Below are positions 47,273-55,838 of a DNA stretch of 64,000 nt, one piece after another. The number at the start of each line of letters is the position of its first letter. Position 1 is the stretch's first letter. Position numbers and translations under genes: made by a program. Source of the stretch: Imtechella halotolerans (GTDB taxonomy: Bacteria; Bacteroidota; Bacteroidia; Flavobacteriales; Flavobacteriaceae); the NCBI RefSeq assembly GCF_028743515.2, contig NZ_CP117969.2, positions 2,017,501 through 2,081,500 on the forward strand. The letters run 5' to 3'. The notes beneath the pieces were generated by a model. That model made no database searches. It worked only from the letters and a program-made list of their open reading frames with translations, and was not told where the DNA came from.

Positions 47273-48364
47273 TTACAAGCGTACTCCAACACCGACCTCA
47301 ACAGCCTCGGCCCTAGCAGCATGAGATTTTAGAGTGGCCGATGCAAAAATCTTTGGAGTTATGTAATACTTCAGTCCCCCTCTAAAATAATGCATAGTTT
47401 CAAACTTAGATTCATTAAATAAATAATAACCTAATTGAGTTTCAAACGACAGCCTGTTTATAAAAAGTTCGTGCCCCAAAAAGGCTCCAACACGACGATA
47501 ATCTTCAGTTCCATCATATTTTGGAGAAGGATATGCGATATTCCTATGTCGAATAAAATCTATCAAAAAATTTGAAAAAAATGCATCAACCCCTATTTGA
47601 AGAGCACTCTTTTTGCTTAGTCGCTTATCTGCATAGGCTGAGAAAACATAAAATGGGTGTTGTCCACTTCCTATCACATCACTTTCATTTACCCCACTTC
47701 TAAAAGCTAAATTTAACTTTATCGGCTCTGTATATTTCTCAAAACTAACCGTCCTTTGATACGTCGGCTTTTCAGATTCTATGTTATAATTGACACCAAA
47801 ATTTAAAGCCATCGTATTGGTACTCCCATTTGGGGCCTTAACATTGGCGTTAGAATAATGAATCATTGAGACACCTACTTGCAGTCCTAATCGGTCTATT
47901 ATATTTTCTCTTTTATAATTCATCATCACAAAAGTGGAACTTAAAAGTCTACTCCCGTATACCTGATTACGTTGGTTATCTTCTTTATCATAAGGATTCG
48001 TATTATAAGCCACACCTTGACCAATACGAAGCATTACGTTTCTTTTCAAAAAGTAAAAATTATAATGTCCATATAGACCAATATTTTTACCTAGAAAGCC
48101 ATTACGCATATCCTGAAAGATGAATGTACCTCCATACTCAGGGTAACCATAATACTGTTCCCAATCCTCATAGCCATATGTTTGTTTATTCCAACTAACA
48201 ATAGAGCCATAAGGGTGGCTTGTTATTAAGTGAGAAATCGAAATGGAATGTTCAGCAATGTTTCCATAAAAATTGGAAACTTCGATATTAGAAGTATGTG
48301 TCTTTTCTTGAGAAAAGACACATACTATCAAAAAATTGAAACAGGCAAATAGTATTCTTTTCAT
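47273..48364 (-). CDS. PagL-like lipid A deacylase (acyloxyacyl hydrolase family)
   Basis: This is an outer-membrane protein of 363 aa with a signal peptide ending near SFSQ-like VFSQ (about 19). The region MIHYSNANVKAPNGSTNTMALNFG (His169, Ser171) matches the H-x-S-N catalytic pattern of PagL, which removes the 3-O-acyl chain of lipid A. The second half adds further barrel strands, making it about twice the length of Pseudomonas PagL, as in other Bacteroidetes members. Enzyme activity is inferred from the motif. Confidence 0.78.
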   Translation of the reverse strand: MKRILFACFNFLIVCVFSQEKTHTSNIEVSNFYGNIAEHSISISHLITSHPYGSIVSWNKQTYGYEDWEQYYGYPEYGGTFIFQDMRNGFLGKNIGLYGHYNFYFLKRNVMLRIGQGVAYNTNPYDKEDNQRNQVYGSRLLSSTFVMMNYKRENIIDRLGLQVGVSMIHYSNANVKAPNGSTNTMALNFGVNYNIESEKPTYQRTVSFEKYTEPIKLNLAFRSGVNESDVIGSGQHPFYVFSAYADKRLSKKSALQIGVDAFFSNFLIDFIRHRNIAYPSPKYDGTEDYRRVGAFLGHELFINRLSFETQLGYYLFNESKFETMHYFRGGLKYYITPKIFASATLKSHAARAEAVEVGVGVRL

Positions 48365-48388
48365 GGGTAAAATTACCCTGCAAAAGTA
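48365..48388 (-). promoter_or_regulatory. Promoter and palindrome before the PagL-like gene
   Basis: A -7 box TACTTTTG (48381-48388, minus strand) is followed by GGGTAA-TT-TTACCC (48365-48378), a perfect 6-bp inverted repeat directly before the ATG and over the likely transcript start. It could be an operator or a 5' hairpin. Confidence 0.5.
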
Positions 48389-48397
48389 AGTTTATTT

Positions 48398-49351
48398 TTA
48401 GAATACTGCCTGTGCTATAGATCTAATGTTTTCTGACTTACCCATAGAATAATAATGCAGCACAGGAACTCCTGCTTCTTTAAGTTCTTTAGACTGCTTA
48501 ATAGCCCATTCTACTCCTACTTGTCGTACCTCTGAATTGGTTTTACATTTCTCAACTTCATGCACCAAAATTTCAGGCAAATCTATTTTAAAGACCTGAG
48601 GCAGTAATTGTAAATGTTTTTTCACAGCTATAGGTTTAATCCCGGGAATAATGGGGACAGTAATACCTATCTCCCTTGCCTTTTCAACAAACTCAAAAAA
48701 TCGATTATTATCAAAAAACATCTGTGTCACAACGTAATGTGCTCCTGCGTCAACCTTTTCTTTTAACCTTCGTAAATCACTTTGCAAAGAAGGGGCCTCC
48801 ATGTGTTTTTCAGGGTAACCGGCAACACCTATACAAAAATTAGAATAGTTATCAGTTTCTATAACATCATGAAGATACTTACCTTTATTCAGGTCTGCAA
48901 TTTGACTTACAAGTTCAGTAGCAAAGGCATGCCCTCCTATTGTGGGTTCAAAATATCGCTCCTCCTTCATTGCATCACCTCGTAATGCCATAACGTTGTC
49001 AATTCCTAGATAATGACAATCAACCAGCATATATTCTGTCTCTTCTTTTGTAAATCCTCCACATAAAACATGAGGTATGGCATCTACGTTGTATTTGTGC
49101 TTAATTGAAGCACAAATACCCACAGTACCCGGACGCATACGTGTCAACTTTTTATCCAGCAATCCCCCTTTATCAAGATAAATGTACTCTTCACGTGAAG
49201 TAGTAACATCAATAAAGGGAGGTTTAAATTCCATCAAAGGATCTATATTATCATATAATTCTTTAATACTTTTCCCCTTTTGTGGAGGAATAATCTCAAA
49301 TGAAAATAATGTCTCTCCTTTTGCTTTCCCAATGTGATCAGTAACTTTCAT
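48398..49351 (-). CDS. metF: 5,10-Methylenetetrahydrofolate reductase
   Basis: MetF reduces methylene-THF to 5-methyl-THF, the methyl donor for MetH. The 317-aa TIM barrel contains FEIIPPQKGKS, DVTTSREEY, MALRGDAM, GVAGYPEKHMEAPS, QMFFDNNRFFEF and IPGIKPI, all standard for the FAD-binding family. It follows metH by 25 bp and ends the SAM-riboswitch-controlled unit. No clear terminator was seen after it. Confidence 0.96.
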   Translation of the reverse strand: MKVTDHIGKAKGETLFSFEIIPPQKGKSIKELYDNIDPLMEFKPPFIDVTTSREEYIYLDKGGLLDKKLTRMRPGTVGICASIKHKYNVDAIPHVLCGGFTKEETEYMLVDCHYLGIDNVMALRGDAMKEERYFEPTIGGHAFATELVSQIADLNKGKYLHDVIETDNYSNFCIGVAGYPEKHMEAPSLQSDLRRLKEKVDAGAHYVVTQMFFDNNRFFEFVEKAREIGITVPIIPGIKPIAVKKHLQLLPQVFKIDLPEILVHEVEKCKTNSEVRQVGVEWAIKQSKELKEAGVPVLHYYSMGKSENIRSIAQAVF

Positions 49352-49376
49352 GTACTCTATATAAACTTTTTATTCT

Positions 49377-52055
49377 TTATTCAATAGCCAAATTCGGGCC
49401 TAACCATTTAGCAGCCTCTTCATCCGTAATTCCTCTCCTATTGGCATAATCTGACACTTGATCCATTTTTATTTTACCCAAACCAAAGTATTTACTATCC
49501 GGATGAGCAAAATAATATCCAGAAACAGAAGAGGCTGGCCACATAGCTAAACTCTCTGTTAAAGTAACTCCTATACGATTTTCTACATCTAAAAGTTCCC
49601 ATATTGTTTTTTTCTCCAAATGGTCTGGACAGGCCGGATAACCAGGAGCCGGTCGTATTCCTTGATACACCTCCTTAATTAGAGACTCATTACTAAGTTC
49701 TTCTTTAGCAGCATATCCCCAATATTCTTTTCGCACCTTTAGATGCAAATATTCCGCAAAAGCTTCTGCCAATCGATCACCAAGTGCCTTTACCATAATT
49801 GCATTATAATCATCCATTTGGCTGGCATAACCTTCTGATTTTTCATCAACCCCAAATCCTGTTGTGACACAAAAACACCCCATATAATCCTTAATCCCAG
49901 ACCCTTCAGGTGCAATAAAATCTGCTAGGGCAATATTAGGAGCTCCTGCAGTTTTTTGTGACTGTTGACGTAGTGTCAAAAATTTACCCAACCTTTTCCC
50001 TTGTGAATCTTTAAGCACGATATCATCATAATCTACTTGATTAGCTTGAAAAAGCCCCACAACACCTTTTGCTGTAAACCACTTTTCTTCAATAATGGTT
50101 CGGAGCATTTTTTGTGCATCTTCAAAAAGGGAGATCGCCTGGTTACCTACAATTTCATCCTCTAATATTGCGGGATATTTACCAAACAATTGCCATGACT
50201 GAAAAAATGGAGTCCAATCTATATAAGGAACCAATTCAGACAATTCAACCTCCACTTTCTCAACTCCAATTTTACTAGGTTTTACGGGTTGATAATTTTT
50301 CCAATCAATTCTAAATTTATTTTCACGAGCATCTCCTATGCTATGATATTTTTTATCTCTACTGCGATTTAAATACCCTTCCCTAAGTTTATCATATTCA
50401 GCTTTTAAGGATTGTGCATATGTTGCCTTTGTATCCGGTTGAAGCAAATTACTAGCCACTGTTACCGCTCTAGATGCATCATTCACATGTACTACCGTTT
50501 CTTTGTATTCAGGTGCAATTTTCACAGCAGTGTGAGCCCTTGAAGTAGTAGCTCCACCAATCATTACCGGAATTTTAATTTGTAGACGATCTAACTCTTT
50601 AGTCAAATAAACCATTTCATCCAGTGAAGGAGTAATAAGTCCGCTAAGCCCAATAATATCTACGTTTTCTCTTTGCGCTGTTTCAATGATTTTCTCTGGT
50701 GGTACCATAACTCCCAAATCAATAATTTCGAAATTATTACAAGCAAGAACAACAGCCACAATATTTTTCCCAATATCATGAACATCGCCCTTCACAGTAG
50801 CCATTAATACCTTTCCAGCGGATCTTGAGGCACCAGATTTACTGGCTTCTATATATGGTAGAAGATAAGCTACAGCTTTTTTCATTACTCTAGCAGATTT
50901 TACCACCTGAGGTAAAAACATTTTCCCACTTCCAAATAAGTCCCCAACAACGTTCATACCATTCATCAAGTGATTTTCTATAACCTCAATAGGTTTATCT
51001 ACTTGCTGACGAGCTTCTTCAACATCGATTTCAATAAACTCATCTATCCCTTTAACTAACGCATGTGTTAAACGTTCTTGTAGACTAGCACTACGCCACT
51101 GTTGTGCTTGCTTTTCATTGACCTTACCTTCTCCTTTAACACTTTCAGCATACTCCAGTAAACGTTCCGTAGCATCCTCTCTTCTATCAAGCAATACATC
51201 CTCAACATATACCAATAGCTCTTTATCAATTTCATCATAAACCTCTAACATTTCTGGATTTACAATTCCCATTGTCATTCCATGGCCAATGGCATGAAAT
51301 AAAAAAGCAGCGTTAATAGCCTCACGGACAGTGTCATTACCTCTAAAGGAAAAAGAAACATTACTAACACCACCACTAACGTGTGCATATGGCAGATTTT
51401 CTCGTATCCATTTTGTCGCTAAAAAGAAATCTAAAGCATTTCGGCGATGTTCTTCCATACCGGTGGCAACAGGGAAAATATTCGGATCAAAAATAATGTC
51501 TTCTGGAGGAAATTGTACTTTTTCCACTAAAACCCGATAGGAACGTTCACATATTTCTATTCTTCTATTTAATGTATCAGCCTGCCCTTCTTCATCAAAT
51601 GCCATAACAATTACCGCAGCACCATAACGTTTAATTTGCTTGGCCTGCTCAATAAATTTGGCTTCACCTTCTTTTAAACTAATAGAGTTTACTACACTCT
51701 TACCCTGTACTACTCGTAACCCTGCTTCTATAATCTCCCATTTAGAACTATCTATCATAATAGGTACACGTGCAATATCAGGTTCAGCAGCAATTAAATT
51801 CAGGAACCTCACCATCGCTTTTTCGCCATCAAGCATTCCTTCATCCATGTTGATATCTATAATCTGGGCTCCTCCTTCCACTTGAGCCCTTGCTACTTCA
51901 AGTGCCTCTTCATATTTATCTTCCTTGATAAGCCTTAAAAACTTTCTAGATCCTGTTACATTAGTCCTTTCACCTACATTCACAAAGTTAGTTTGTGAAG
52001 TAACAACTAATGGTTCAAGCCCTGAGAGTTTTAAATATCGTTCTTGTTCTTTCAT
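49377..52055 (-). CDS. metH: Methionine synthase, folate/cobalamin/activation subunit
   Basis: This 892-aa protein carries the last three modules of cobalamin-dependent methionine synthase. Residues about 20-270 bind methyl-THF ([25 protein letters not shown]). About 310-560 bind cobalamin, with the ligand His426 in DVHDIGKN. The C-terminal third binds SAM for reactivation ([30 protein letters not shown]). The homocysteine module is a separate gene 22 bp upstream. I recall this split from other flavobacteria, so it is not a frameshift. Confidence 0.95.
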   Translation of the reverse strand: MKEQERYLKLSGLEPLVVTSQTNFVNVGERTNVTGSRKFLRLIKEDKYEEALEVARAQVEGGAQIIDINMDEGMLDGEKAMVRFLNLIAAEPDIARVPIMIDSSKWEIIEAGLRVVQGKSVVNSISLKEGEAKFIEQAKQIKRYGAAVIVMAFDEEGQADTLNRRIEICERSYRVLVEKVQFPPEDIIFDPNIFPVATGMEEHRRNALDFFLATKWIRENLPYAHVSGGVSNVSFSFRGNDTVREAINAAFLFHAIGHGMTMGIVNPEMLEVYDEIDKELLVYVEDVLLDRREDATERLLEYAESVKGEGKVNEKQAQQWRSASLQERLTHALVKGIDEFIEIDVEEARQQVDKPIEVIENHLMNGMNVVGDLFGSGKMFLPQVVKSARVMKKAVAYLLPYIEASKSGASRSAGKVLMATVKGDVHDIGKNIVAVVLACNNFEIIDLGVMVPPEKIIETAQRENVDIIGLSGLITPSLDEMVYLTKELDRLQIKIPVMIGGATTSRAHTAVKIAPEYKETVVHVNDASRAVTVASNLLQPDTKATYAQSLKAEYDKLREGYLNRSRDKKYHSIGDARENKFRIDWKNYQPVKPSKIGVEKVEVELSELVPYIDWTPFFQSWQLFGKYPAILEDEIVGNQAISLFEDAQKMLRTIIEEKWFTAKGVVGLFQANQVDYDDIVLKDSQGKRLGKFLTLRQQSQKTAGAPNIALADFIAPEGSGIKDYMGCFCVTTGFGVDEKSEGYASQMDDYNAIMVKALGDRLAEAFAEYLHLKVRKEYWGYAAKEELSNESLIKEVYQGIRPAPGYPACPDHLEKKTIWELLDVENRIGVTLTESLAMWPASSVSGYYFAHPDSKYFGLGKIKMDQVSDYANRRGITDEEAAKWLGPNLAIE

Positions 52056-52077
52056 TTTAACAAAAATCTACTTTACA

Positions 52078-53094
52078 TTATAATTTTCTTGGAGTATAGG
52101 TGGCTGCCAATTCAGCTATTAACCTGATATGATCAGGATTGGTCCCACAGCATCCTCCAATTATATTGATCATGTTTTCATCCAAATATTCCTTAATCTG
52201 AGCACTCATTTCTTCAGGTGTCTCATCATATTCCCCAAAGGCATTAGGAAGTCCAGCATTTGGATGAGCAGACACATAAAACTGCGTATCATTTGCCAAA
52301 CGTTTCAAATATGGTTTTAACATATTTGCCCCCAAAGCACAGTTAAACCCTATACTTAATAGCGGAATATGTGAAATAGAAATTAGAAAGGCTTCTACAG
52401 TTTGCCCTGACAGTGTTCGGCCAGAAGCGTCTGTAATTGTACCACTCACCATTATTGGCACTTCAATACCTCGCTCTTCTTTGACCTCCTCAATTGCATA
52501 AATAGCAGCCTTTGCATTTAATGTATCAAAAACAGTTTCAACTAATAAAATATCAGCCCCACCATCAAGCAATGCTTCAACCTGCTGTCGATAAGCGACT
52601 CTTAAATCTTCAAAAGTTACAGCTCTAAATCCAGGGTCATTGACATCTGGACTCATACTCGCAGTACGATTAGTAGGCCCTATAGATCCTGCCACAAAAC
52701 GAGGCTTATCAGGATTACTTGCCGTAAATTCATCAGCAATCTCTCTTGCAATTCTAGCAGACTCAAAATTTAGTTCATACACTAAAGACTCCATATGATA
52801 ATCAGCCATTCCAATAGTGGTAGAAGAAAATGTATTTGTCTCTACAATATCTGCTCCTGCCTCAAGATATTTTCTATGAATATCTCCAATTGCTTGGGGC
52901 TGAGTGAGTGAGAGCAAATCATTGTTTCCTTTCAGCGGATGAGGAAAATCCTTAAAACGTTCTCCCCTAAAGTCCTCTTCAGTAAACTTATAGCGTTGTA
53001 ACATGGTTCCCATAGCACCATCTAACACTAATATTCGCTCTTGAAGTAATTTATTAATAGTTATTTTTCCTGTTGTCCTAGTTTCTATACTCAT
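52078..53094 (-). CDS. Methionine synthase, homocysteine-binding subunit
   Basis: This is the homocysteine S-methyltransferase module (338 aa) of a split MetH. It has [16 protein letters not shown] near the start, [15 protein letters not shown], a Cys in [10 protein letters not shown] (about 250) and the zinc pair in [11 protein letters not shown] (Cys315-316). ATG at 53094 was preferred to a TTG three codons upstream. A 119-bp leader separates it from a SAM-I aptamer, which should reduce its expression when SAM is high. Confidence 0.94.
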   Translation of the reverse strand: MSIETRTTGKITINKLLQERILVLDGAMGTMLQRYKFTEEDFRGERFKDFPHPLKGNNDLLSLTQPQAIGDIHRKYLEAGADIVETNTFSSTTIGMADYHMESLVYELNFESARIAREIADEFTASNPDKPRFVAGSIGPTNRTASMSPDVNDPGFRAVTFEDLRVAYRQQVEALLDGGADILLVETVFDTLNAKAAIYAIEEVKEERGIEVPIMVSGTITDASGRTLSGQTVEAFLISISHIPLLSIGFNCALGANMLKPYLKRLANDTQFYVSAHPNAGLPNAFGEYDETPEEMSAQIKEYLDENMINIIGGCCGTNPDHIRLIAELAATYTPRKL

Positions 53095-53175
53095 AAACTT
53101 CAAATAATCCTTACACTAAACATTCTTATAGTCGCGAAACCATATTGGTATACGTTTGTTTATTGAAAAATGTGT

Positions 53176-53213
53176 GTTATCTGAAAGAGGAATACTAGGT
53201 GAAGTATTGGGTT
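53176..53213 (-). promoter_or_regulatory. Possible expression platform of the metH SAM riboswitch
   Basis: Just after the aptamer the minus strand has a hairpin AATACT-TCACCT-AGTATT (53191-53208) and then a second copy of the P1 3' strand, AGATAACA (GATAAC complement at 53176-53181). The copy could compete with the aptamer's own strand for GTTATC. No U-run follows, so a transcription terminator is not evident. Confidence 0.4.
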
Positions 53214-53309
53214 GTTATCTATCCACTATAGTGGTAGAATGTAGCACCTTCTCCAAAGGAGGGTTGCTAAGGCTTCAACGGGTCTATTCCCTCTGCCTTT
53301 CGTGATAAC
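53214..53309 (-). ncRNA. SAM-I riboswitch (S box) upstream of metH-metF
   Basis: The minus strand shows the full SAM-I core: P1 strands GTTATC (53304-53309) and GATAAC (53214-53219), the AGAGGGA segment, ACCCGTTGAAGCC, TTAGCAACC, a P3 hairpin CTCCTTTGGAG, AAGGTGCTACATTC and the P4 hairpin CCACTATAGTGG. The bases that bind SAM and form the pseudoknot are in the expected places. Genes downstream (metH in two parts, metF) make methionine, the precursor of SAM. Confidence 0.96.
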
Positions 53310-53333
53310 TCTCATAATGCAATGAACTGGGTG

Positions 53334-53378
53334 CAAAAGTAAGGCATTTGCATGGAATTCCCCAACTGCAAATGCCTT
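53334..53378 (-). promoter_or_regulatory. Terminator of the cys operon fused to the metH promoter
   Basis: An 11-bp inverted repeat, AAGGCATTTGC (53341-53351) and GCAAATGCCTT (53368-53378), follows the FNR stop at 53406. On the minus strand its 3' arm runs straight into TACTTTTG (53334-53341), an exact -7 box for the riboswitch transcript. The hairpin's T tract and the promoter element are thus the same bases. A TTG 21 bp upstream could be the -33 element. Confidence 0.7.
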
Positions 53379-53405
53379 AAATTAATTTTTGTACCATTTT
53401 AGTCT

Positions 53406-54461
53406 CTAAAGGATACTTTTTATAACTTCTTTTTTAGCTACTTTAGTTGTCCCATCAAAGCCTTGAATACCTCCCACTGTTGTATATTTTAATACAAACT
53501 TTTTATCAGGATTAATTCGTTGATATGCACTTTGACACATAAGGGCTGCCTCATGAAAACCACACAAAATGAGTTTTAATTTTCCTGGATAAGTATTTAC
53601 ATCCCCAATGGCATATATTCCTGGAATATTTGTTTGATAGTCCAATGTGTTATCAACCTTAATGGCATTCTTCTCAATTTCCAATCCCCAATCCCCGATA
53701 GGCCCCAGTTTAGGAGATAGACCAAAAAGTGGGATAAAATAATCCGTTTCCAAAGTTTGTTGATCTCCATTATTTTTAGTAATTCGAACCGCTTGCAATT
53801 GCTGTTCTCCAAACAGATCCGTAACTTCAGCTTCTGTTAATAGATTCACTTTTCCCCTTTGAGTAAGCTCAGCAACCTTTTCCACAGAATCTAAAGCTCC
53901 CCTAAATTCATTCCTACGATGTACTAGAGTAACCTGTGAAGCTACATCAGCTAGAAAAATAGTCCAATCTAAAGCTGAATCACCTCCTCCAGCAATAATA
54001 ATTTTCTTGTCTCTATAGTGTTCAGGATTTTTCACAAAATAATCAACCCCTTTTTCCTCAAACTCAACAATCCCATCTATTGTAGGTTTACGTGGCTCAA
54101 AACTTCCTAGCCCCCCTGCAATAGCAACAACCGGAGCTTGATGTCTGGTACCTTTATTTGTGGTTACTACGAAACTTCCATCTAATTGTTTCTCTATGGT
54201 TTCGGCACGTTCCGCCAAAGTGAAACCAGGTTTAAATGGCCTAATCTGTTCTAAAAGATTACTTACAAGGTCTCCAGCCAATACTTCAGGAAATCCTGGA
54301 ATATCATAAATTGGTTTCTTAGGATAAAGCTCAGCACATTGTCCACCAGGCTGTGGTAATGCATCAATAAGATGACATTTTAGCTTGAGTAAGCCTGCTT
54401 CAAAAACGGTAAACAGGCCTGTAGGACCAGCGCCTATAATTAGAATATCTGTTTTTATCAT
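53406..54461 (-). CDS. Ferredoxin--NADP reductase (thioredoxin reductase-like)
   Basis: This 351-aa FAD/NADPH protein has the FAD motif DILIIGAGPTGLFTVFEAG, DALPQPGGQCAELYP, an NADPH motif IAGGGDSALDW and the C-terminal GIYAIGDV. It lacks the redox-active C-x-x-C of thioredoxin reductase, so it fits type 2 ferredoxin-NADP reductase (YumC-like). As the last gene of the sulfite reductase operon, it probably supplies reduced ferredoxin to Sir. Confidence 0.88.
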   Translation of the reverse strand: MIKTDILIIGAGPTGLFTVFEAGLLKLKCHLIDALPQPGGQCAELYPKKPIYDIPGFPEVLAGDLVSNLLEQIRPFKPGFTLAERAETIEKQLDGSFVVTTNKGTRHQAPVVAIAGGLGSFEPRKPTIDGIVEFEEKGVDYFVKNPEHYRDKKIIIAGGGDSALDWTIFLADVASQVTLVHRRNEFRGALDSVEKVAELTQRGKVNLLTEAEVTDLFGEQQLQAVRITKNNGDQQTLETDYFIPLFGLSPKLGPIGDWGLEIEKNAIKVDNTLDYQTNIPGIYAIGDVNTYPGKLKLILCGFHEAALMCQSAYQRINPDKKFVLKYTTVGGIQGFDGTTKVAKKEVIKSIL

Positions 54462-54471
54462 ACTCTAGATT

Positions 54472-55053
54472 CTATTTAGTAATTAAACTTTTTGTTAATG
54501 CATTAAGGTGAACAACTTTTTGATGAAAACTATCTTTTAAACTACTTCGATAATCATTAAGATTTTCTACCAACTCGTCTATTTCATCTGGTAAAAATTC
54601 TTCAAAAAATTGTCGTAATCGCTTAGCAGTTGTCGGGGATTTACCGTTGGTAGATATTGCAATCTTAACGTTTCCTTTGGTAACAATTCCTCCCATATAA
54701 AAATCGCAATAGGAAGGATTATCTGCAAGATTGACTAAAATATTATGGGATTTACAATGAAAATACACGCTTTTATTAACACATTCCATATTGGTAGCCA
54801 CTATCACCAAATGAACATCCATAATATCTGAAACATCGTAGGCCTTCGTGATAAGTGTCACATTTTTGTCTTTAGACAATAATTTAATTTCATCCTTAAA
54901 ATCTAGAGCGACAACTTTGACCTGGGATTCTGGACTTGATTTCAATAAAAATTGCAACTTTTCTAAGGCCACATTACCACCACCTACAATGAGTATCTTC
55001 AACTTCTTTACCTTGAGAAAAATGGGATATAATCCATTCTGTTTATTTTCCAT
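54472..55053 (-). CDS. Precorrin-2 dehydrogenase/sirohydrochlorin ferrochelatase
   Basis: This 193-aa protein corresponds to the N-terminal half of CysG (like Met8p/SirC). It has YPIFLKVKKLKILIVGGGNVALEK (NAD-binding, about 9-32), TNMECVNKSVYFHCK, LVNLADNPSYCDFYMGGIV and STNGKSPTTAKRLR. It oxidises precorrin-2 and probably inserts iron to give siroheme. It lies between cobA and the FNR gene, in the same operon as the siroheme enzyme it serves. Confidence 0.92.
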   Translation of the reverse strand: MENKQNGLYPIFLKVKKLKILIVGGGNVALEKLQFLLKSSPESQVKVVALDFKDEIKLLSKDKNVTLITKAYDVSDIMDVHLVIVATNMECVNKSVYFHCKSHNILVNLADNPSYCDFYMGGIVTKGNVKIAISTNGKSPTTAKRLRQFFEEFLPDEIDELVENLNDYRSSLKDSFHQKVVHLNALTKSLITK

Positions 55054-55070
55054 GAATTCATTATGTATTT

Positions 55071-55838
55071 TTAATTTGCCATTTGAATTTGTTGATTTAC
55101 TCTCAGTTGAATCAAAATATCTCTATGAGAGACTACTGATCCGATCACTATAATAGCTGGATTGGATAATTTTTCTCTTTCCACAACTGCCAGTATTGAA
55201 TCTACTGTTCCAACTCCTATCTTTTCATGAATTGTAGTACCATCTTGAATAATGGCGACAGGAGTACTATGTCTTCCAAATCTCCGAAAAACTCTAACAA
55301 TTTCTTTCAACTTACCCATTCCCATTAGGATTACTACAGTAGCTGAGGATTGCGCAGCCAATATCAAATCCTTTGATGGTTGGTGTTCTCTATTTGTTCC
55401 TGTTATCACCCAAAAACTTTCCGAACTTCCTCTTTTGGTCATAGGGATGTTTTGACATCCAGATACAGCTAAAGCTGCAGATATACCTGGAATGTAAACT
55501 GTTTCAAGTCCTTTCAATGCTGCATATTCCATTTCCTCTGCGCCTCTCCCAAATACAAAAGGATCTCCTCCCTTTAAACGTACCACATGACCTTTCAATA
55601 AAGCTTGACTAACAATCAATTCATTTATCTGTTCTTGTGCATACACATAACAACCCTTTCTCTTTCCGACAAATATTTTGTCAGCCTTTGTTGCATATGA
55701 CAACAAAGAAGTATCTATCAAAGCATCATATAGGACCACATCGGCATCAGCTAGGGCCATTGCACCTTTAATTGTTAGTAAATCCGGATCTCCAGGTCCA
55801 GCTCCCAACACCGTAAGTTTGGGCTTTCTATTTTGCAT
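55071..55838 (-). CDS. cobA: Uroporphyrinogen-III C-methyltransferase
   Basis: CobA (SUMT) methylates uroporphyrinogen III twice with SAM to give precorrin-2. Motifs are LTVLGAGPGDPDLLTIKGA, DALID, RLKGGDPFVFGRGAEE, VPGISAALAVSGCQNIPMTKRG-type segment and TVVILMGMGKL. ATG at 55838 (255 aa) starts just before the SAM-binding strand and overlaps the sir stop by 11 nt; an ATG or other start further up at 55868 is also open. Confidence 0.95.
   Translation of the reverse strand: MQNRKPKLTVLGAGPGDPDLLTIKGAMALADADVVLYDALIDTSLLSYATKADKIFVGKRKGCYVYAQEQINELIVSQALLKGHVVRLKGGDPFVFGRGAEEMEYAALKGLETVYIPGISAALAVSGCQNIPMTKRGSSESFWVITGTNREHQPSKDLILAAQSSATVVILMGMGKLKEIVRVFRRFGRHSTPVAIIQDGTTIHEKIGVGTVDSILAVVEREKLSNPAIIVIGSVVSHRDILIQLRVNQQIQMAN

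Noticed and set aside
52056-52077. Possible frameshift splitting metH
   Set aside because: The 22-bp gap has a proper stop and a new ATG, both parts are full modules, and I recall the split arrangement from related bacteria.
53095-53103. TTG start for the homocysteine-binding subunit at 53103
   Set aside because: An ATG three codons later is available and better; the extra residues add nothing conserved.
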